NCBI RefSeq assembly: GCF_002802965.1
Contig: NZ_NXGA01000001.1
Location: 970,744-1,034,743, forward strand
Reading direction: 5' to 3'
Length of the DNA stretch: 64,000 nt
DNA from: Sporolactobacillus pectinivorans
GTDB lineage: Bacteria > Bacillota > Bacilli > Bacillales > Sporolactobacillaceae
Shown: one piece after another, positions 15,493 through 24,781 of the stretch
Layout: the number at the start of each line of letters is the position of its first letter
Numbering within the stretch: position 1 is the stretch's first letter
Program-made: the position numbers and the translations under genes
Notes under the pieces: generated by a model
What the model saw: only the letters and a program-made list of their open reading frames with translations
The model's database searches: none
What the model was told of the DNA's origin: nothing

Positions 15493-16515
15493 TTGTCCAC
15501 TATAAGAGATGTTGCGAGATTGGCAGGCGTGTCGGCCGCAACTGTATCCCGTGTCTTGAATGATAAGGGCTATGTCAGTGAAGAAAAAAAAGAAAAAATC
15601 GAAAAAGTAATAAAGGAGTTGAAATACGAACCAAATCAAGTTGCTAGAGGCTTGGCAAAAAAAACGTCAAAAACCCTTGCATTAATCGTCACAGACATTG
15701 CCAATCCATTTTTTCCAGAACTTGCGAAAGGAGCTGAAAAGATCGCCTATCTAAATGGCTATTCATTATTATTGGGAAACACAAAAGGTATGGATCATCA
15801 GGATGATGATTACGTCAAGTTACTGATGAATAAATACATAGATGGCGTAATCATAGCTTCGCATGATATTGATACAAAAATATTAAAAGAGCAGGAAAAC
15901 ACACCAATGGTTGTGCTTGAAATGGATAATGATATCGAAAATGCCTGCACGATTAAAGTGGACAACTATTATGGAGCAATGGTAGCAACCCGTCACTTAT
16001 TAACTGCCGGCTGTCGAAAGATAGCTCATATTTATGGACCTCAGTACGATTCTACTGCTAAAGAAAGATTGGAAGGTTATAAGGCAGTGATCAGTGGCAC
16101 TTTGGGGGCAACAGCCATACTAACAGCTGGTGACTTTACAATAAATGGAGGAGCGGAAGCGGCTCAAAATCTTTTAAATAAATACCCTGATATAGATGGA
16201 ATATTTGCAGGCAACGATTTGATGGCTATAGGTGTATTAAAAAAATTAAACCAGCTTAAGGTTAAGGTCCCCGAAGATATTGCGGTTTGTGGATTCGACG
16301 GTATCTTTCTTACACAGGTTACCAATCCGGAATTGACAACTATTGAACAGCCTATTTATAAAATGGGAGAATTGGCAGCTGAAAAGTTAATTTTTAGGAT
16401 TAATCATCCTTCATATAAAAAAGAAACTATTGAGCTCAAGACAAAGTTAAATATTCGGGAATCAACATTAATCATAAGAAGTGGCAATAAGAGAAAACAC
16501 TTTGTGGACAAGTAA
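15493..16515 (+). CDS. LacI-family transcriptional regulator (340 aa)
   Basis: The N-terminal helix-turn-helix is TIRDVARLAGVSAATVSRVLN with the hinge YEPNQVARGLAKKTSKT, followed by a periplasmic-binding-like sensor domain ending in TTIEQPIYKMGELA. TTG 15493 is chosen since AGGAGG lies 7 nt upstream and the conserved N-terminus begins there; a GTG start at 15445 would fall in the operator. It heads the cluster with the ThuA-like protein, two M20 hydrolases and the CUT2 importer, and most likely responds to the imported substrate. Confidence 0.88.
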   Translation: MSTIRDVARLAGVSAATVSRVLNDKGYVSEEKKEKIEKVIKELKYEPNQVARGLAKKTSKTLALIVTDIANPFFPELAKGAEKIAYLNGYSLLLGNTKGMDHQDDDYVKLLMNKYIDGVIIASHDIDTKILKEQENTPMVVLEMDNDIENACTIKVDNYYGAMVATRHLLTAGCRKIAHIYGPQYDSTAKERLEGYKAVISGTLGATAILTAGDFTINGGAEAAQNLLNKYPDIDGIFAGNDLMAIGVLKKLNQLKVKVPEDIAVCGFDGIFLTQVTNPELTTIEQPIYKMGELAAEKLIFRINHPSYKKETIELKTKLNIRESTLIIRSGNKRKHFVDK

Positions 16516-16612
16516 ACAAGATTGATATTAAGTTGCATAGATATGCTTTGGAAATAATTATTGCAAAATTTAAAATTAACATAGTGTTGAAAATATAAAG
16601 GGATGATTAGAT

Positions 16613-17353
16613 ATGAGGTTATTGTTCGTTGGCGAGTCTTGGGTCATACATATGATTCATACAAAGGGGTATGACAGTTTTACTTCAACAAAATATGAAG
16701 AGGGGGCGACCTATTTAATTCAGTGCTTAAGAGATTCAGGTATTGAAGTTGATTACATGCCTTCTCATGAAGTGCAAGTCAGATTTCCAAAATCAGAACA
16801 GGAAATAGAAAAATATGATGCCATTGTGTTGAGCGATATTGGCAGCAATACTTTCTTACTAAGGAATGAGACATTTTATGAGATGAAAATAGTGCCCAAT
16901 GCTTTGGAACTGATCAAAAAGTTCGTAAAAGATGGCGGCGGTTTTTTGATGATCGGTGGATATCTATCTTTCACTGGTGTCGAAGGAAAAGCAAATTACA
17001 AAAATACCGTGCTTGCTGACGTTCTCCCGGTAGAATTGTTGAGCACGGATGATCGGATTGAAATGCCGCAGGGAGTCCATCCTGTTACGGTTAAAGAGGA
17101 AAATATAACGAGGGGACTGACTGAATGGCCCCCCTTTCTAGGATATAACAGATTTATTGCTAAAACAGACTCGGATGTTTTAGCGACAATCCAAAACGAT
17201 CCGTTTATTGTTACCGGTCATTATGGTAAAGGAAAAACAGCATGTTTTGCAAGTGACTGCGCACCTCATTGGGGATCAAAGGAATTTGTTGATTGGGAAC
17301 AATACAAAAGTTTGTGGATTCGCATTTTACAATTTATTTCAAGAAAGAGCTGA
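16613..17353 (+). CDS. ThuA/glutamine-amidotransferase-like protein without nucleophile Cys (246 aa)
   Basis: A flavodoxin-like class I amidotransferase fold is suggested by EEGATYLIQCLRDSGIEV, YDAIVLSDIG, KDGGGFLMIGGYLSFTG and the late GHYGKGKTACFASDCAPHWG. At the elbow where amidotransferases have Gly-x-Cys-x-Gly this protein reads GGYLSF, so a classical glutaminase activity is unlikely. Related proteins occur next to sugar or amide catabolic genes with unknown role. It is followed by an M20 gene after 7 bp, clearly one operon. Confidence 0.6.
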   Translation: MRLLFVGESWVIHMIHTKGYDSFTSTKYEEGATYLIQCLRDSGIEVDYMPSHEVQVRFPKSEQEIEKYDAIVLSDIGSNTFLLRNETFYEMKIVPNALELIKKFVKDGGGFLMIGGYLSFTGVEGKANYKNTVLADVLPVELLSTDDRIEMPQGVHPVTVKEENITRGLTEWPPFLGYNRFIAKTDSDVLATIQNDPFIVTGHYGKGKTACFASDCAPHWGSKEFVDWEQYKSLWIRILQFISRKS

Positions 17354-17360
17354 TTAAAGA

Positions 17361-18650
17361 ATGGCAGAATTAAATCTTAAAAAAACAGTTCTGGAGCAAA
17401 AAGAAAAATTTGTTGATTTTTTGTCTTTAATGGTTAAAACAGATACGCAGGTTAAAGGGCAGGGTATTCTTGGTGGAAATGAAAGATTTGGTCAGAAAAT
17501 GGTTAAGCAGAAACTTCTGGATTTAAATTTTGATGTTGATGAATTCGATGTTGAAGATGACAAGATTAAAAAATTTCCTGGTGCAAATCTGGGACACCAG
17601 AATGAAAACAGGCCAAATGTTGTTGGTGTTCTGAAAGGTTCAGGGGGAGGAAGGTCCCTGATATTAAATGGGCACATTGATACAATGCCCTACGGTGATA
17701 AATCGCAATGGTCAAAGGATCCCTTCCTAGGTGAGATTGTAGATGATGAAATTTATGGACTGGGTGCTACGGATATGAAAGGTTCGCTGTCAGCAATGAT
17801 TCTGGCAGCTGAAGTAATTAAGATTTCGGGCCTTCGTCTGAAGGGTGATCTTATTATTCAGTCGATAGTTGATGAGGAAGGCGGCGGAAACGGGACGATG
17901 GCATGTGTTGAAAGAGGGTACAGGGCTGACGGTGCTATTGTAGGTGAACCAACACAATTGCATCTTCAAACAGCTCATATGGGTTTTCTCTTTCATGATA
18001 TCAAAGTAACCGGTGAAAGTCTTCATTCCAGTCAATTATGGGAGGGGGTTAACGCTATTGACAAGGCATTAATAATCTATCGTGCTTTAAAAAATCTTGA
18101 GCGAAGATGGCTTATGACGCGAAGACATCCGCTTTTACCGGGTCCGACCATTAATTTAGGAGTTATTGAAGGAGGTGTTGCTGGCTCGGTTGTTCCTAAT
18201 TCCTGTACCATGAAGTTTTGTCTCCATTATCATCCTGAGAAAAATGAATCGAAGGAAGTTACACGGGACAGAGTAAAAGGGGAAGTGAATGAAGCCGTTA
18301 AGTTAGCCACTGATAGTGATCCGTGGTTGAAAAAAAATCCACCGCAAGTAAATATTTACCAGGAAGGTTTTCCATTTGAAACAGAACTAAGCCATCCTTT
18401 AGTGCAGGAAATGAAGCAAACGTTGAATAAGGTTATTGATCGAGCGGTAATTGAAGGAATGCCTGCAGGATGTGATGCGAGAACTTTGTCAGAATTCGGG
18501 CAGACACCGGCTATTATACTTGGGTGCGGGAATCCGCAACATTGCCACTGCGTGAACGAGTCGGTTCCTGTCCATCAATTTCTTTCACTGATTGAAATAT
18601 ACGCTAACTTTATAGTGACGTGGTGCGGGATAGAATCTGCCGTCAAATAG
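17361..18650 (+). CDS. M20 metallopeptidase, ArgE/DapE type (429 aa)
   Basis: Di-zinc hydrolase of amide bonds. Metal and catalytic motifs are NGHIDTMPYG, GLGATDMKGS, VDEEGGGNGT, VGEPTQ and the late NPQHCHCVNESVP. Length is normal for the family. The start is about 7 bp after the ThuA-like gene, without a strong site of its own. Substrate is likely an N-acyl or peptide-like compound brought in by the CUT2 importer downstream. Confidence 0.87.
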   Translation: MAELNLKKTVLEQKEKFVDFLSLMVKTDTQVKGQGILGGNERFGQKMVKQKLLDLNFDVDEFDVEDDKIKKFPGANLGHQNENRPNVVGVLKGSGGGRSLILNGHIDTMPYGDKSQWSKDPFLGEIVDDEIYGLGATDMKGSLSAMILAAEVIKISGLRLKGDLIIQSIVDEEGGGNGTMACVERGYRADGAIVGEPTQLHLQTAHMGFLFHDIKVTGESLHSSQLWEGVNAIDKALIIYRALKNLERRWLMTRRHPLLPGPTINLGVIEGGVAGSVVPNSCTMKFCLHYHPEKNESKEVTRDRVKGEVNEAVKLATDSDPWLKKNPPQVNIYQEGFPFETELSHPLVQEMKQTLNKVIDRAVIEGMPAGCDARTLSEFGQTPAIILGCGNPQHCHCVNESVPVHQFLSLIEIYANFIVTWCGIESAVK

Positions 18651-18742
18651 AGTCGTTATTATCCTAATGGTGACGAGAATTACTGCATATAAACAAATCC
18701 AATTTATAGATTTGAATTTGTCAAAAATCAGGAGGGGTTAAC

Positions 18743-19720
18743 ATGGCTTTTATTAAAGGTAAAACAAAAGCGCTTCTTATCGTAATGTTGGGAGTACTAA
18801 TGGTTCTGGCAGGTTGTTCATCAAATAGTGGATCAACTGGCTCAGGCAAAAACAGTAAAAAAATTACTATTGGCCTGGTAACAATAAATACCGAAGCCTA
18901 TTTTTTTACTGAGTCTATTAAAGGGGCACAAAAAGAAGCAAAGAGTCTTGGAGTCAATTTAATCGTCGATAACCCGAACAATGATCCTGTAAAACAGAAT
19001 AATGACATTGAGGATTTGGTTAATCAAGGTGTAAGTGCTATTATTGTTGATTCAATCGATGTTAAGGGCGTTATTCCTGCTATGGAGCAAGCTGCCAAAG
19101 CAAAAATCCCTGTCGTAGCAATTGATGCGATTGTAAATAGTAAAGCGGTGAGCACACAAATTGGTGTCGATAACGCTAAAAGTAGTGAGCAACTTGGAGA
19201 ATATTTTAATAATTATGTAACGAAAAATATGAAACAACCTGTACGAATGGGCGTTGTAGGTGCGCTGAACTCTTTCATACAGGTTAACCGTCAAAATGCC
19301 TTCTTGAACACAGTGAAGAAAACATCAAATCTGAAAATAGTTAACATTGTTGATGGTAAGAATGTACAACAAACAGCCATGAATGCTGCACAAAACCAAA
19401 TGATCGGACATCCTGAAATGAATGCGGCATTTGCCACTGGAGAACCCGCACTTATTGGTTTGGCAGCAGCTGTTAAGTCTCAGCACAAAGAAAACAAGAT
19501 TGCTGTATTTGGATGGGACCTTTCGAAACAGGCAATTGATGGTATTGATCAAGGATGGGTTAAAGCGGTCGTTCAGCAGCATCCGGAACAATTTGGCAGT
19601 GAAGGGGTCAGTGCGGCTGTAAAATTAGCTAAGAAGCAATCCGTTCCAAAGACGATCAATGCTCCGGTTACGATTGTGACAAAAAGTAATGTGGATCAAT
19701 TCAGAAGTCTGTTCAAGTAA
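18743..19720 (+). CDS. CUT2-type ABC importer, lipoprotein substrate-binding subunit (325 aa)
   Basis: Signal peptide with lipobox LAGC (Cys 25), then a Ser/Gly linker and a RbsB-like type I binding fold (IGLVTINTEAYFFTESIKGA, DSIDVKGVIPAMEQAAKAKIP, GVDNAKSSEQLGEYF). AGGAGGGG precedes ATG 18743. RbsB-like proteins usually bind sugars, but neighbours here are amide hydrolases, so an amino-sugar or amidated ligand is possible. A strong hairpin follows, which may raise its mRNA level above the ATPase and permease. Confidence 0.88.
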   Translation: MAFIKGKTKALLIVMLGVLMVLAGCSSNSGSTGSGKNSKKITIGLVTINTEAYFFTESIKGAQKEAKSLGVNLIVDNPNNDPVKQNNDIEDLVNQGVSAIIVDSIDVKGVIPAMEQAAKAKIPVVAIDAIVNSKAVSTQIGVDNAKSSEQLGEYFNNYVTKNMKQPVRMGVVGALNSFIQVNRQNAFLNTVKKTSNLKIVNIVDGKNVQQTAMNAAQNQMIGHPEMNAAFATGEPALIGLAAAVKSQHKENKIAVFGWDLSKQAIDGIDQGWVKAVVQQHPEQFGSEGVSAAVKLAKKQSVPKTINAPVTIVTKSNVDQFRSLFK

Positions 19721-19767
19721 TGAGCAATGCCCTTTATACGAAGATAGATCTAAATAAATATTTGGTG

Positions 19768-19798
19768 TTTGGGTGTTAATCATTGATTAACACCCAAA
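19768..19798 (+). other. 14-bp perfect hairpin between binding-protein and ATPase genes
   Basis: TTTGGGTGTTAATC and GATTAACACCCAAA around a 3-base loop, without a T-run. Likely an mRNA-stabilising or partial termination element, common behind binding-protein genes in importer operons. Confidence 0.6.
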
Positions 19799-19885
19799 TT
19801 ATTAGATTCACGTCTCACCTTTCTGATTGAGCATCAAAAATTAGAACTATGAAGCTAGTAATTATTTATGAAAAGGAGAAATTCT

Positions 19886-20635
19886 ATGATAAATGTTCCA
19901 AGAATAGCAATGAAGGATATTATGATATCTTTTGGAAGCATTAAATCGTTGAGAGGGGTCAATCTCGAGTTATATGCCGGGGAAGTTCTGGGATTAGTCG
20001 GAGACAATGGGGCAGGCAAGTCAACCTTGATGAAAGTATTAAGTGGTGTTCATGTTCCAGACAGTGGTTCAATATTGTTTGACGGTAAACCAATAAATAT
20101 TAATACTCCCCTCAAGGCGAAGAAGCTTCAGATAGAAACTGTCTTTCAAGATTTGGCGCTTTGTGACACTTTGGATGTAGCAAGTAACTTATTTTTAGGG
20201 AGAGAACCGTTACGTTTCTTTCATCGCTTAATTGATAAAAAGAAAATGCATATTCTTGCAAAAGAAGAGCTCGATCGGTTGGGCGTTGTTATCCCTTCAA
20301 CATATTCAGCAGTTGAAAACCTGTCGGGAGGACAAAGACAATCTGTAGCTATTGCCAGAGCCGTAACTTATCAGCCTAAGGTTTTAATTATGGATGAACC
20401 GACAGCTGCATTAGGTGTTAAGGAGGTAAGAATGGTTTTAAGCCTGATCAGAAGGGTGAAAGAAACAGGTGTCAGTGTCATTTTAATTACGCATCGTTTG
20501 CAAGATCTTTTCGAGGTCTGTGATCGGATCACTGTATTATATGAAGGAAAAATTATTGATAACAGACTTATTAAGGATTTTACCATGGAAAGTCTAAGTA
20601 ATTCTATAACAGGTGAAGTTAAGGAGGCTAAATAA
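19886..20635 (+). CDS. CUT2-type ABC importer ATPase, single domain (249 aa)
   Basis: One nucleotide-binding domain with Walker A GDNGAGKST, signature NLSGGQRQ, Walker B VLIMDEPTAALG and H-loop THR. Ribose-type ATPases normally carry two such domains in about 500 residues; this one has one, as in FrcA-like systems. ATG 19886 follows AAAAGGAG; an ATG at 19868 precedes the site. Its stop overlaps the permease start by one base. Confidence 0.88.
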   Translation: MINVPRIAMKDIMISFGSIKSLRGVNLELYAGEVLGLVGDNGAGKSTLMKVLSGVHVPDSGSILFDGKPININTPLKAKKLQIETVFQDLALCDTLDVASNLFLGREPLRFFHRLIDKKKMHILAKEELDRLGVVIPSTYSAVENLSGGQRQSVAIARAVTYQPKVLIMDEPTAALGVKEVRMVLSLIRRVKETGVSVILITHRLQDLFEVCDRITVLYEGKIIDNRLIKDFTMESLSNSITGEVKEAK

Positions 20636-21660
20636 TGGCTGAAGCAGGTGGAAATATTAAATCGGAAAAGAAATCATATAAACCAGAATTTATGAATTCA
20701 ATAAAAACATCGCAATGGATTTCTGATAATAAACAGCTTATCGGAATATTCTCGGTACTCATTTTGTTATCAGTATTTTTTTCTTTCTCTACTAGCTCTT
20801 TTTTTACGACGGGTAATATGCTGAATCTTCTTCAGCAGCTTGCTCCCAATCTTATTGTAGTGGTCGTCATGACGCTTGTTATTACGACAAGTGGTATTGA
20901 CCTCTCAGTTGGATCGATATTATCTCTTGCCAGTGCTTTAATTGCCGTATTATTAAGTGCCAGATGGGACAGCCTCATGGCCTTTATATTTGTGCTTATC
21001 GTTGGGGCGGTTGCCGGATTATTGAACGGCTATATTATCTCTTATCTGAGAATACCACCGTTTATTGTGACACTCGCTTCCATGATCTACGTTGAAGGTT
21101 GTGCGCTGTTAGTAACTGGTGGTTATTCAATCGGAATTAGTGGAAGCGGATGGTTAATGTCTTTAGGAAGTGGAGACCTCTTTAATATTCCCATTTCAGC
21201 AATTATTGCTATTTTGGTAGTAATAATTGGCTGGATTGTCCTTACTCAGACGAGATTTGGCACATACATCATCGGTATAGGTGCCAATGAAGAATCTGTC
21301 AGACGTTCTGGAGTAAATATCAAAAAAATAAAATTATTAACTTACATGTTTAGCGGCATGATTGCCTCGTTTGCAGGAATCATTATTGCTACACGCCTGG
21401 GATCCGGGTCGTCGAACGTTGGGACAGGCTTTGAAATGGATGTTATTGCTGCAGTTGTGCTCGGTGGTACATCACTTTTTGGAGGAATAGGAACAATGCT
21501 TGGCTCAGTTATTGGAGTATTCCTGATTGGTATTATTAATAACGGGCTAACCCTAATGAACGTATCTCCTTATATCATTCAAATTATCCAAGGAGCCGTT
21601 CTTTTATCTGCTGTTATTGTCAATACTTATTTCTTTGGAAGAGGCAAGAAAAGAATTTAA
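20635..21660 (+). CDS. CUT2-type ABC importer permease (341 aa)
   Basis: RbsC-like membrane protein with about ten hydrophobic segments. Family regions include TSGIDLSVGSILSLASA, NGYIISYLRIPPFIVTLAS and VVLGGTSLFGGIGTMLGS. A polar N-terminal tail of about 35 residues precedes the first helix. Coupled to the ATPase gene and followed after 37 bp by a second M20 gene. Confidence 0.9.
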   Translation: MAEAGGNIKSEKKSYKPEFMNSIKTSQWISDNKQLIGIFSVLILLSVFFSFSTSSFFTTGNMLNLLQQLAPNLIVVVVMTLVITTSGIDLSVGSILSLASALIAVLLSARWDSLMAFIFVLIVGAVAGLLNGYIISYLRIPPFIVTLASMIYVEGCALLVTGGYSIGISGSGWLMSLGSGDLFNIPISAIIAILVVIIGWIVLTQTRFGTYIIGIGANEESVRRSGVNIKKIKLLTYMFSGMIASFAGIIIATRLGSGSSNVGTGFEMDVIAAVVLGGTSLFGGIGTMLGSVIGVFLIGIINNGLTLMNVSPYIIQIIQGAVLLSAVIVNTYFFGRGKKRI

Positions 21661-21697
21661 ATAGGCAATTTATTTATGCCAAGAGGAAGTGGTGTTC

Positions 21698-22882
21698 ATG
21701 AGTATTGAGGATATATTTAACTTAATTGATGAAGACGATGCTGTTTTATTCCTTAAATCATTAATACAAATAAATAGTGTAAATCCGCCTGGAAATGAAA
21801 AAAGAGTGGCTGAGGTAATAAGAGACCGATTAGAGAAAGCTGGCTTAAAAGCTGAATTGCATACTTTTGAAATGGACAGAACCAACCTTTTTGTGGAAAT
21901 GATTCATAATAAACAAGTTAAGAATTCTAAAAGTCTTGTACTTAGCGGGCATCTTGATACAGTTCCAACCGGTAACACAAAATGGGAAAGCGATCCATGG
22001 AGCGCTTTCCAAAAAGACGGAAGGCTGTATGGACGGGGTTCATCGGACATGAAGAGCGGGGTTGCAGCAATGGTCCTTGCTTTGGAGTGTATTCATCGAT
22101 CGGGCATTAAATTAAAGGGGAATTTAGCGTTTTTAGGAACCGCCGGAGAAGAAGTTGATGGCAGGGGCGCTCGATCTGTCACCAAGGAAGGGATAATAGA
22201 AAATGCAACAGCAATGGTTATAGGTGAACCAACAAATAACGAGGTGCTTATCGCTCACAAGGGCGTACTCTGGCTTGAGGTTACAATAAGCGGAAAAACA
22301 GCACATGCGGGATGGCCCGAAAACGGTATTAATGCCATATCAGCCATGCACCAGTTTGTAAATCAGTTGGAGAAAATGACCCTTCCAGATCACGAAATAC
22401 TTGGTAAATCTACAATAAATTTAGGCATCGTAAACGGGGGTGTAGCTCCTAACATGGTCGCCGATCATTGTAAACTTACACTTGATATTCGGTTGGTACC
22501 CGGTCAGGAACGTGATGGGATCTTACACCAAACAAAAGCCCTCTTAAATGAACTATCAAATCATATGAAAATTACGTATGAGATAAAAGTATTGAACGAT
22601 ATGCTCCCAGTCAGCACATCTAAAGATAACCCTTTTATTAAAATATCAGCAAATACTTTACAAATGATCTTCAATAAAAAACCTGCTTTTGGTGGAGCAA
22701 ATTACTACTCCGACGGATCAATTTTCACAATTAAAAATAGAGATATTCCAATACTCATTTTCGGACCGGGTAATCCTGATATGGCACATCAGCCTAACGA
22801 GTGGGTCGATGTTGAAAACTTTATTGCGTCGATCCATTACTATGTTGCTTTGGCTGTGAAGTACCTCGAAGAAGCAGAGTGA
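21698..22882 (+). CDS. M20 metallopeptidase, ArgE/DapE type (394 aa)
   Basis: Motifs SGHLDTVPTG, GRGSSDMKSG, GTAGEEVDGRGA, IGEPTNN and PGNPDMAHQPNEWV give the complete zinc site. ATG 21698 follows AGAGGAAG; GTG 21689 is less likely. It closes the operon and ends inside a terminator stem. It differs clearly from the M20 at 17361, so the two probably act on different steps or substrates. Confidence 0.88.
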   Translation: MSIEDIFNLIDEDDAVLFLKSLIQINSVNPPGNEKRVAEVIRDRLEKAGLKAELHTFEMDRTNLFVEMIHNKQVKNSKSLVLSGHLDTVPTGNTKWESDPWSAFQKDGRLYGRGSSDMKSGVAAMVLALECIHRSGIKLKGNLAFLGTAGEEVDGRGARSVTKEGIIENATAMVIGEPTNNEVLIAHKGVLWLEVTISGKTAHAGWPENGINAISAMHQFVNQLEKMTLPDHEILGKSTINLGIVNGGVAPNMVADHCKLTLDIRLVPGQERDGILHQTKALLNELSNHMKITYEIKVLNDMLPVSTSKDNPFIKISANTLQMIFNKKPAFGGANYYSDGSIFTIKNRDIPILIFGPGNPDMAHQPNEWVDVENFIASIHYYVALAVKYLEEAE

Positions 22883-22912
22883 AAAGTTGTTGCTCTTCTC
22901 TCTGCTTTTTTT
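22872..22912 (+). terminator. Rho-independent terminator of the CUT2/M20 operon
   Basis: AAGCAGAG (22872-22879) pairs with CTCTGCTT, extended inward by GAAAAG against CTCTTC, followed by a T-run. It overlaps the stop codon of the M20 gene. Confidence 0.8.
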
Positions 22913-22922
22913 CTTTGAATAA

Positions 22923-23114
22923 AACAACGTCCGCTTCAAGGCCACTTCAGGACAAACGCTAAGTGAATGCCTCATTAAGAAAGAGCTGGGAATGGCTATT
23001 CCAAAATTACATTTTAGCAATGCTAAAAAGGATCTGCTTTACGATGCCATGATGGTGAACATGAAGCGGGTCCTTTATCGCTCAGAATTGGTTGAAATTC
23101 AGTTCCATACATGA
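22923..23114 (+). pseudogene. Possible 3' gene remnant, unrecognised
   Basis: An open stretch of 63 codons without a start codon, reading FKATSGQTLSECLIKKELG and KRVLYRSELVEIQFHT before TGA. Codon composition is gene-like but I do not recognise the family. Confidence 0.25.
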
Positions 23115-23256
23115 ATTGATTTCCTTGTGTGAATATACAGATTTGCAACTTTTTTCACTGGGTTAGGATTCTTCACGTTCTAAAAACCAATTTCTTAATC
23201 GGACAAGAGATCTGCACCATTAATATGAGGGAGACCCCCTAAGCTTTGATCACGTT

Positions 23257-24444
23257 TTATTCAGATAAAAAATCTAATGTCGTCTGAACGAACGAGGCAA
23301 CACCTATAGGGAGAGCGCGCTGATCTGCATTGTAGTGCTCGGAATGTTGGGAATAGCAGCAGCCGTTCTCTTCATTTCTGCAGCCCAGCAACATGAAAGT
23401 TGTCGGTATTTTTTCGCTGAAAGCGGAGAAATCTTCAGAGCCCATGATTTTCTCCCAATTAACCAAATTTTCGTCTCCGATTACTTTTCGGACGGCTTTT
23501 TGTGCGAGCGGCGTGATCTTGACATCGTTAGTTGTTGCCGCGCAGAGAAAATTGTAATCAAAATCATAGTCACAGTCGTAGGCGGCACAGGTGTTTTTGA
23601 TCACTTTTTCCATCCACTTGGGTATTTGCTTTCTCGCGTACGCGTCAAACGCTCTGTTCATTCCATCCATCTCCGCAATGCCGGGTGTAACATTGAAGCG
23701 TTCACCAGCCTTCAATGTTCCGATGTTAATGACAACCGGTGTCCGAACATCGTTCATGCGGCTGACGACGGTTTGAAGGCTTTGAACAACCGCTGCGGCG
23801 CAGACAAGTGCATCATGCCCTTGCCAAGGCGCAGAACCGTGACTGGATTGACCTCTGATTTTCAATTTCCAAAGATCGGCGCTGGCCATAAATGCGCCCG
23901 TGGGCATGACAACTTGTTCGACAGGGATATCCGACCAAATATGCATTCCGAAAGCATAATCTACATGGGGGTTTTCAAGCACGCCGGCGTTGATCATGTC
24001 TTTCGCCCCTTCAGCGATCTCCTCGGCCGGCTGGAAAAGGAATTTCACAGTACCATGAAGTTGTTCCTTCTTTTCAGATAAAAGCCGGGCTGCTCCGAGC
24101 AGCATTGAAATATGGTTATCGTGTCCGCACGCATGCATTTTGCCCGGATTCTCCGACGCAAAAAGCAGTCCAGTCTGTTCCTGTATTGGCAGAGCGTCCA
24201 TATCGGCCCTGAGTGCGATTACTTTTCCATCAAACTTTCCTTTTAAAATGCCGACAACCCCTGTCTTGCCAACATGATGGACTTCAATACCCAGTTTTTC
24301 AAGAGCTTCAGCAACGACTTTAGAGGTTCTAAACTCTTCGTTTGAAAGTTCCGGGTGGCGATGAAAATCCACTCTATACTTTTCTACACAGTCCTGAATG
24401 CTTTTTGCTTCAGCTAGAACGTTGTTTTCGACGGTTTGTGTCAT
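23257..24444 (-). CDS. M20D amidohydrolase (395 aa), N-acyl-amino-acid/hippurate hydrolase type
   Basis: M20D enzyme of the aminoacylase group. It shows FHRHPELSNEE at the N-terminus, MHACGHDNH (metal Cys and His), FQPAEEIAEG (catalytic Glu pair), FGMHIW and SEHYNAD near the end. These enzymes release an amino acid from an N-acyl conjugate in the cytosol. Start ATG 24444 has GAGG about 10 nt upstream. The flanking gaps contain gene debris, so it appears as a single-gene unit. Confidence 0.87.
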   Translation of the reverse strand: MTQTVENNVLAEAKSIQDCVEKYRVDFHRHPELSNEEFRTSKVVAEALEKLGIEVHHVGKTGVVGILKGKFDGKVIALRADMDALPIQEQTGLLFASENPGKMHACGHDNHISMLLGAARLLSEKKEQLHGTVKFLFQPAEEIAEGAKDMINAGVLENPHVDYAFGMHIWSDIPVEQVVMPTGAFMASADLWKLKIRGQSSHGSAPWQGHDALVCAAAVVQSLQTVVSRMNDVRTPVVINIGTLKAGERFNVTPGIAEMDGMNRAFDAYARKQIPKWMEKVIKNTCAAYDCDYDFDYNFLCAATTNDVKITPLAQKAVRKVIGDENLVNWEKIMGSEDFSAFSEKIPTTFMLLGCRNEENGCCYSQHSEHYNADQRALPIGVASFVQTTLDFLSE

Positions 24445-24506
24445 CAGAATATCGCCTCATTAAATTTTAAAATTCTTAACTATTAGTTTATATTAATTTC
24501 GGAAAA

Positions 24507-24713
24507 ATGCTAGGTATCATAACGGATGCATTGGAAACAGTTGCAAAGCCTCACGACCAGCATTTTTGCAAGAAATCAGATGGGCCCCTCTCGCAATTTT
24601 CCAATGTTAATGAAGTTAAAAAAACGGTGAAGGGTGCTGCTTTTGTTGAAACACCGCTGCAGATGATCCAAGCAACACCGCCATTGCACCGGATCTTATT
24701 AGGAAAAAGCTGA
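24507..24713 (+). pseudogene. Possible remnant of a short-chain dehydrogenase C-terminus
   Basis: In the 337-bp gap between two minus-strand M20 genes. The reading frame ends with LQMIQATPPLHRILLGKS, which resembles the PPxRLLLG ending of SDR-type oxidoreductases. The upstream part has no SDR motifs and no ribosome site. Weak identification. Confidence 0.25.
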
Positions 24714-24781
24714 GGCTATTTCCCAAATTGTTCCCTTTTGGAAAATAGTCTCGTCATTTGAGTATAAAAATTTTCTGAAGC

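Noticed and set aside
23335..24081. 248-codon plus-strand open frame
   Set aside because: It is antisense to a clear M20D gene with all catalytic motifs and shows no known domain.
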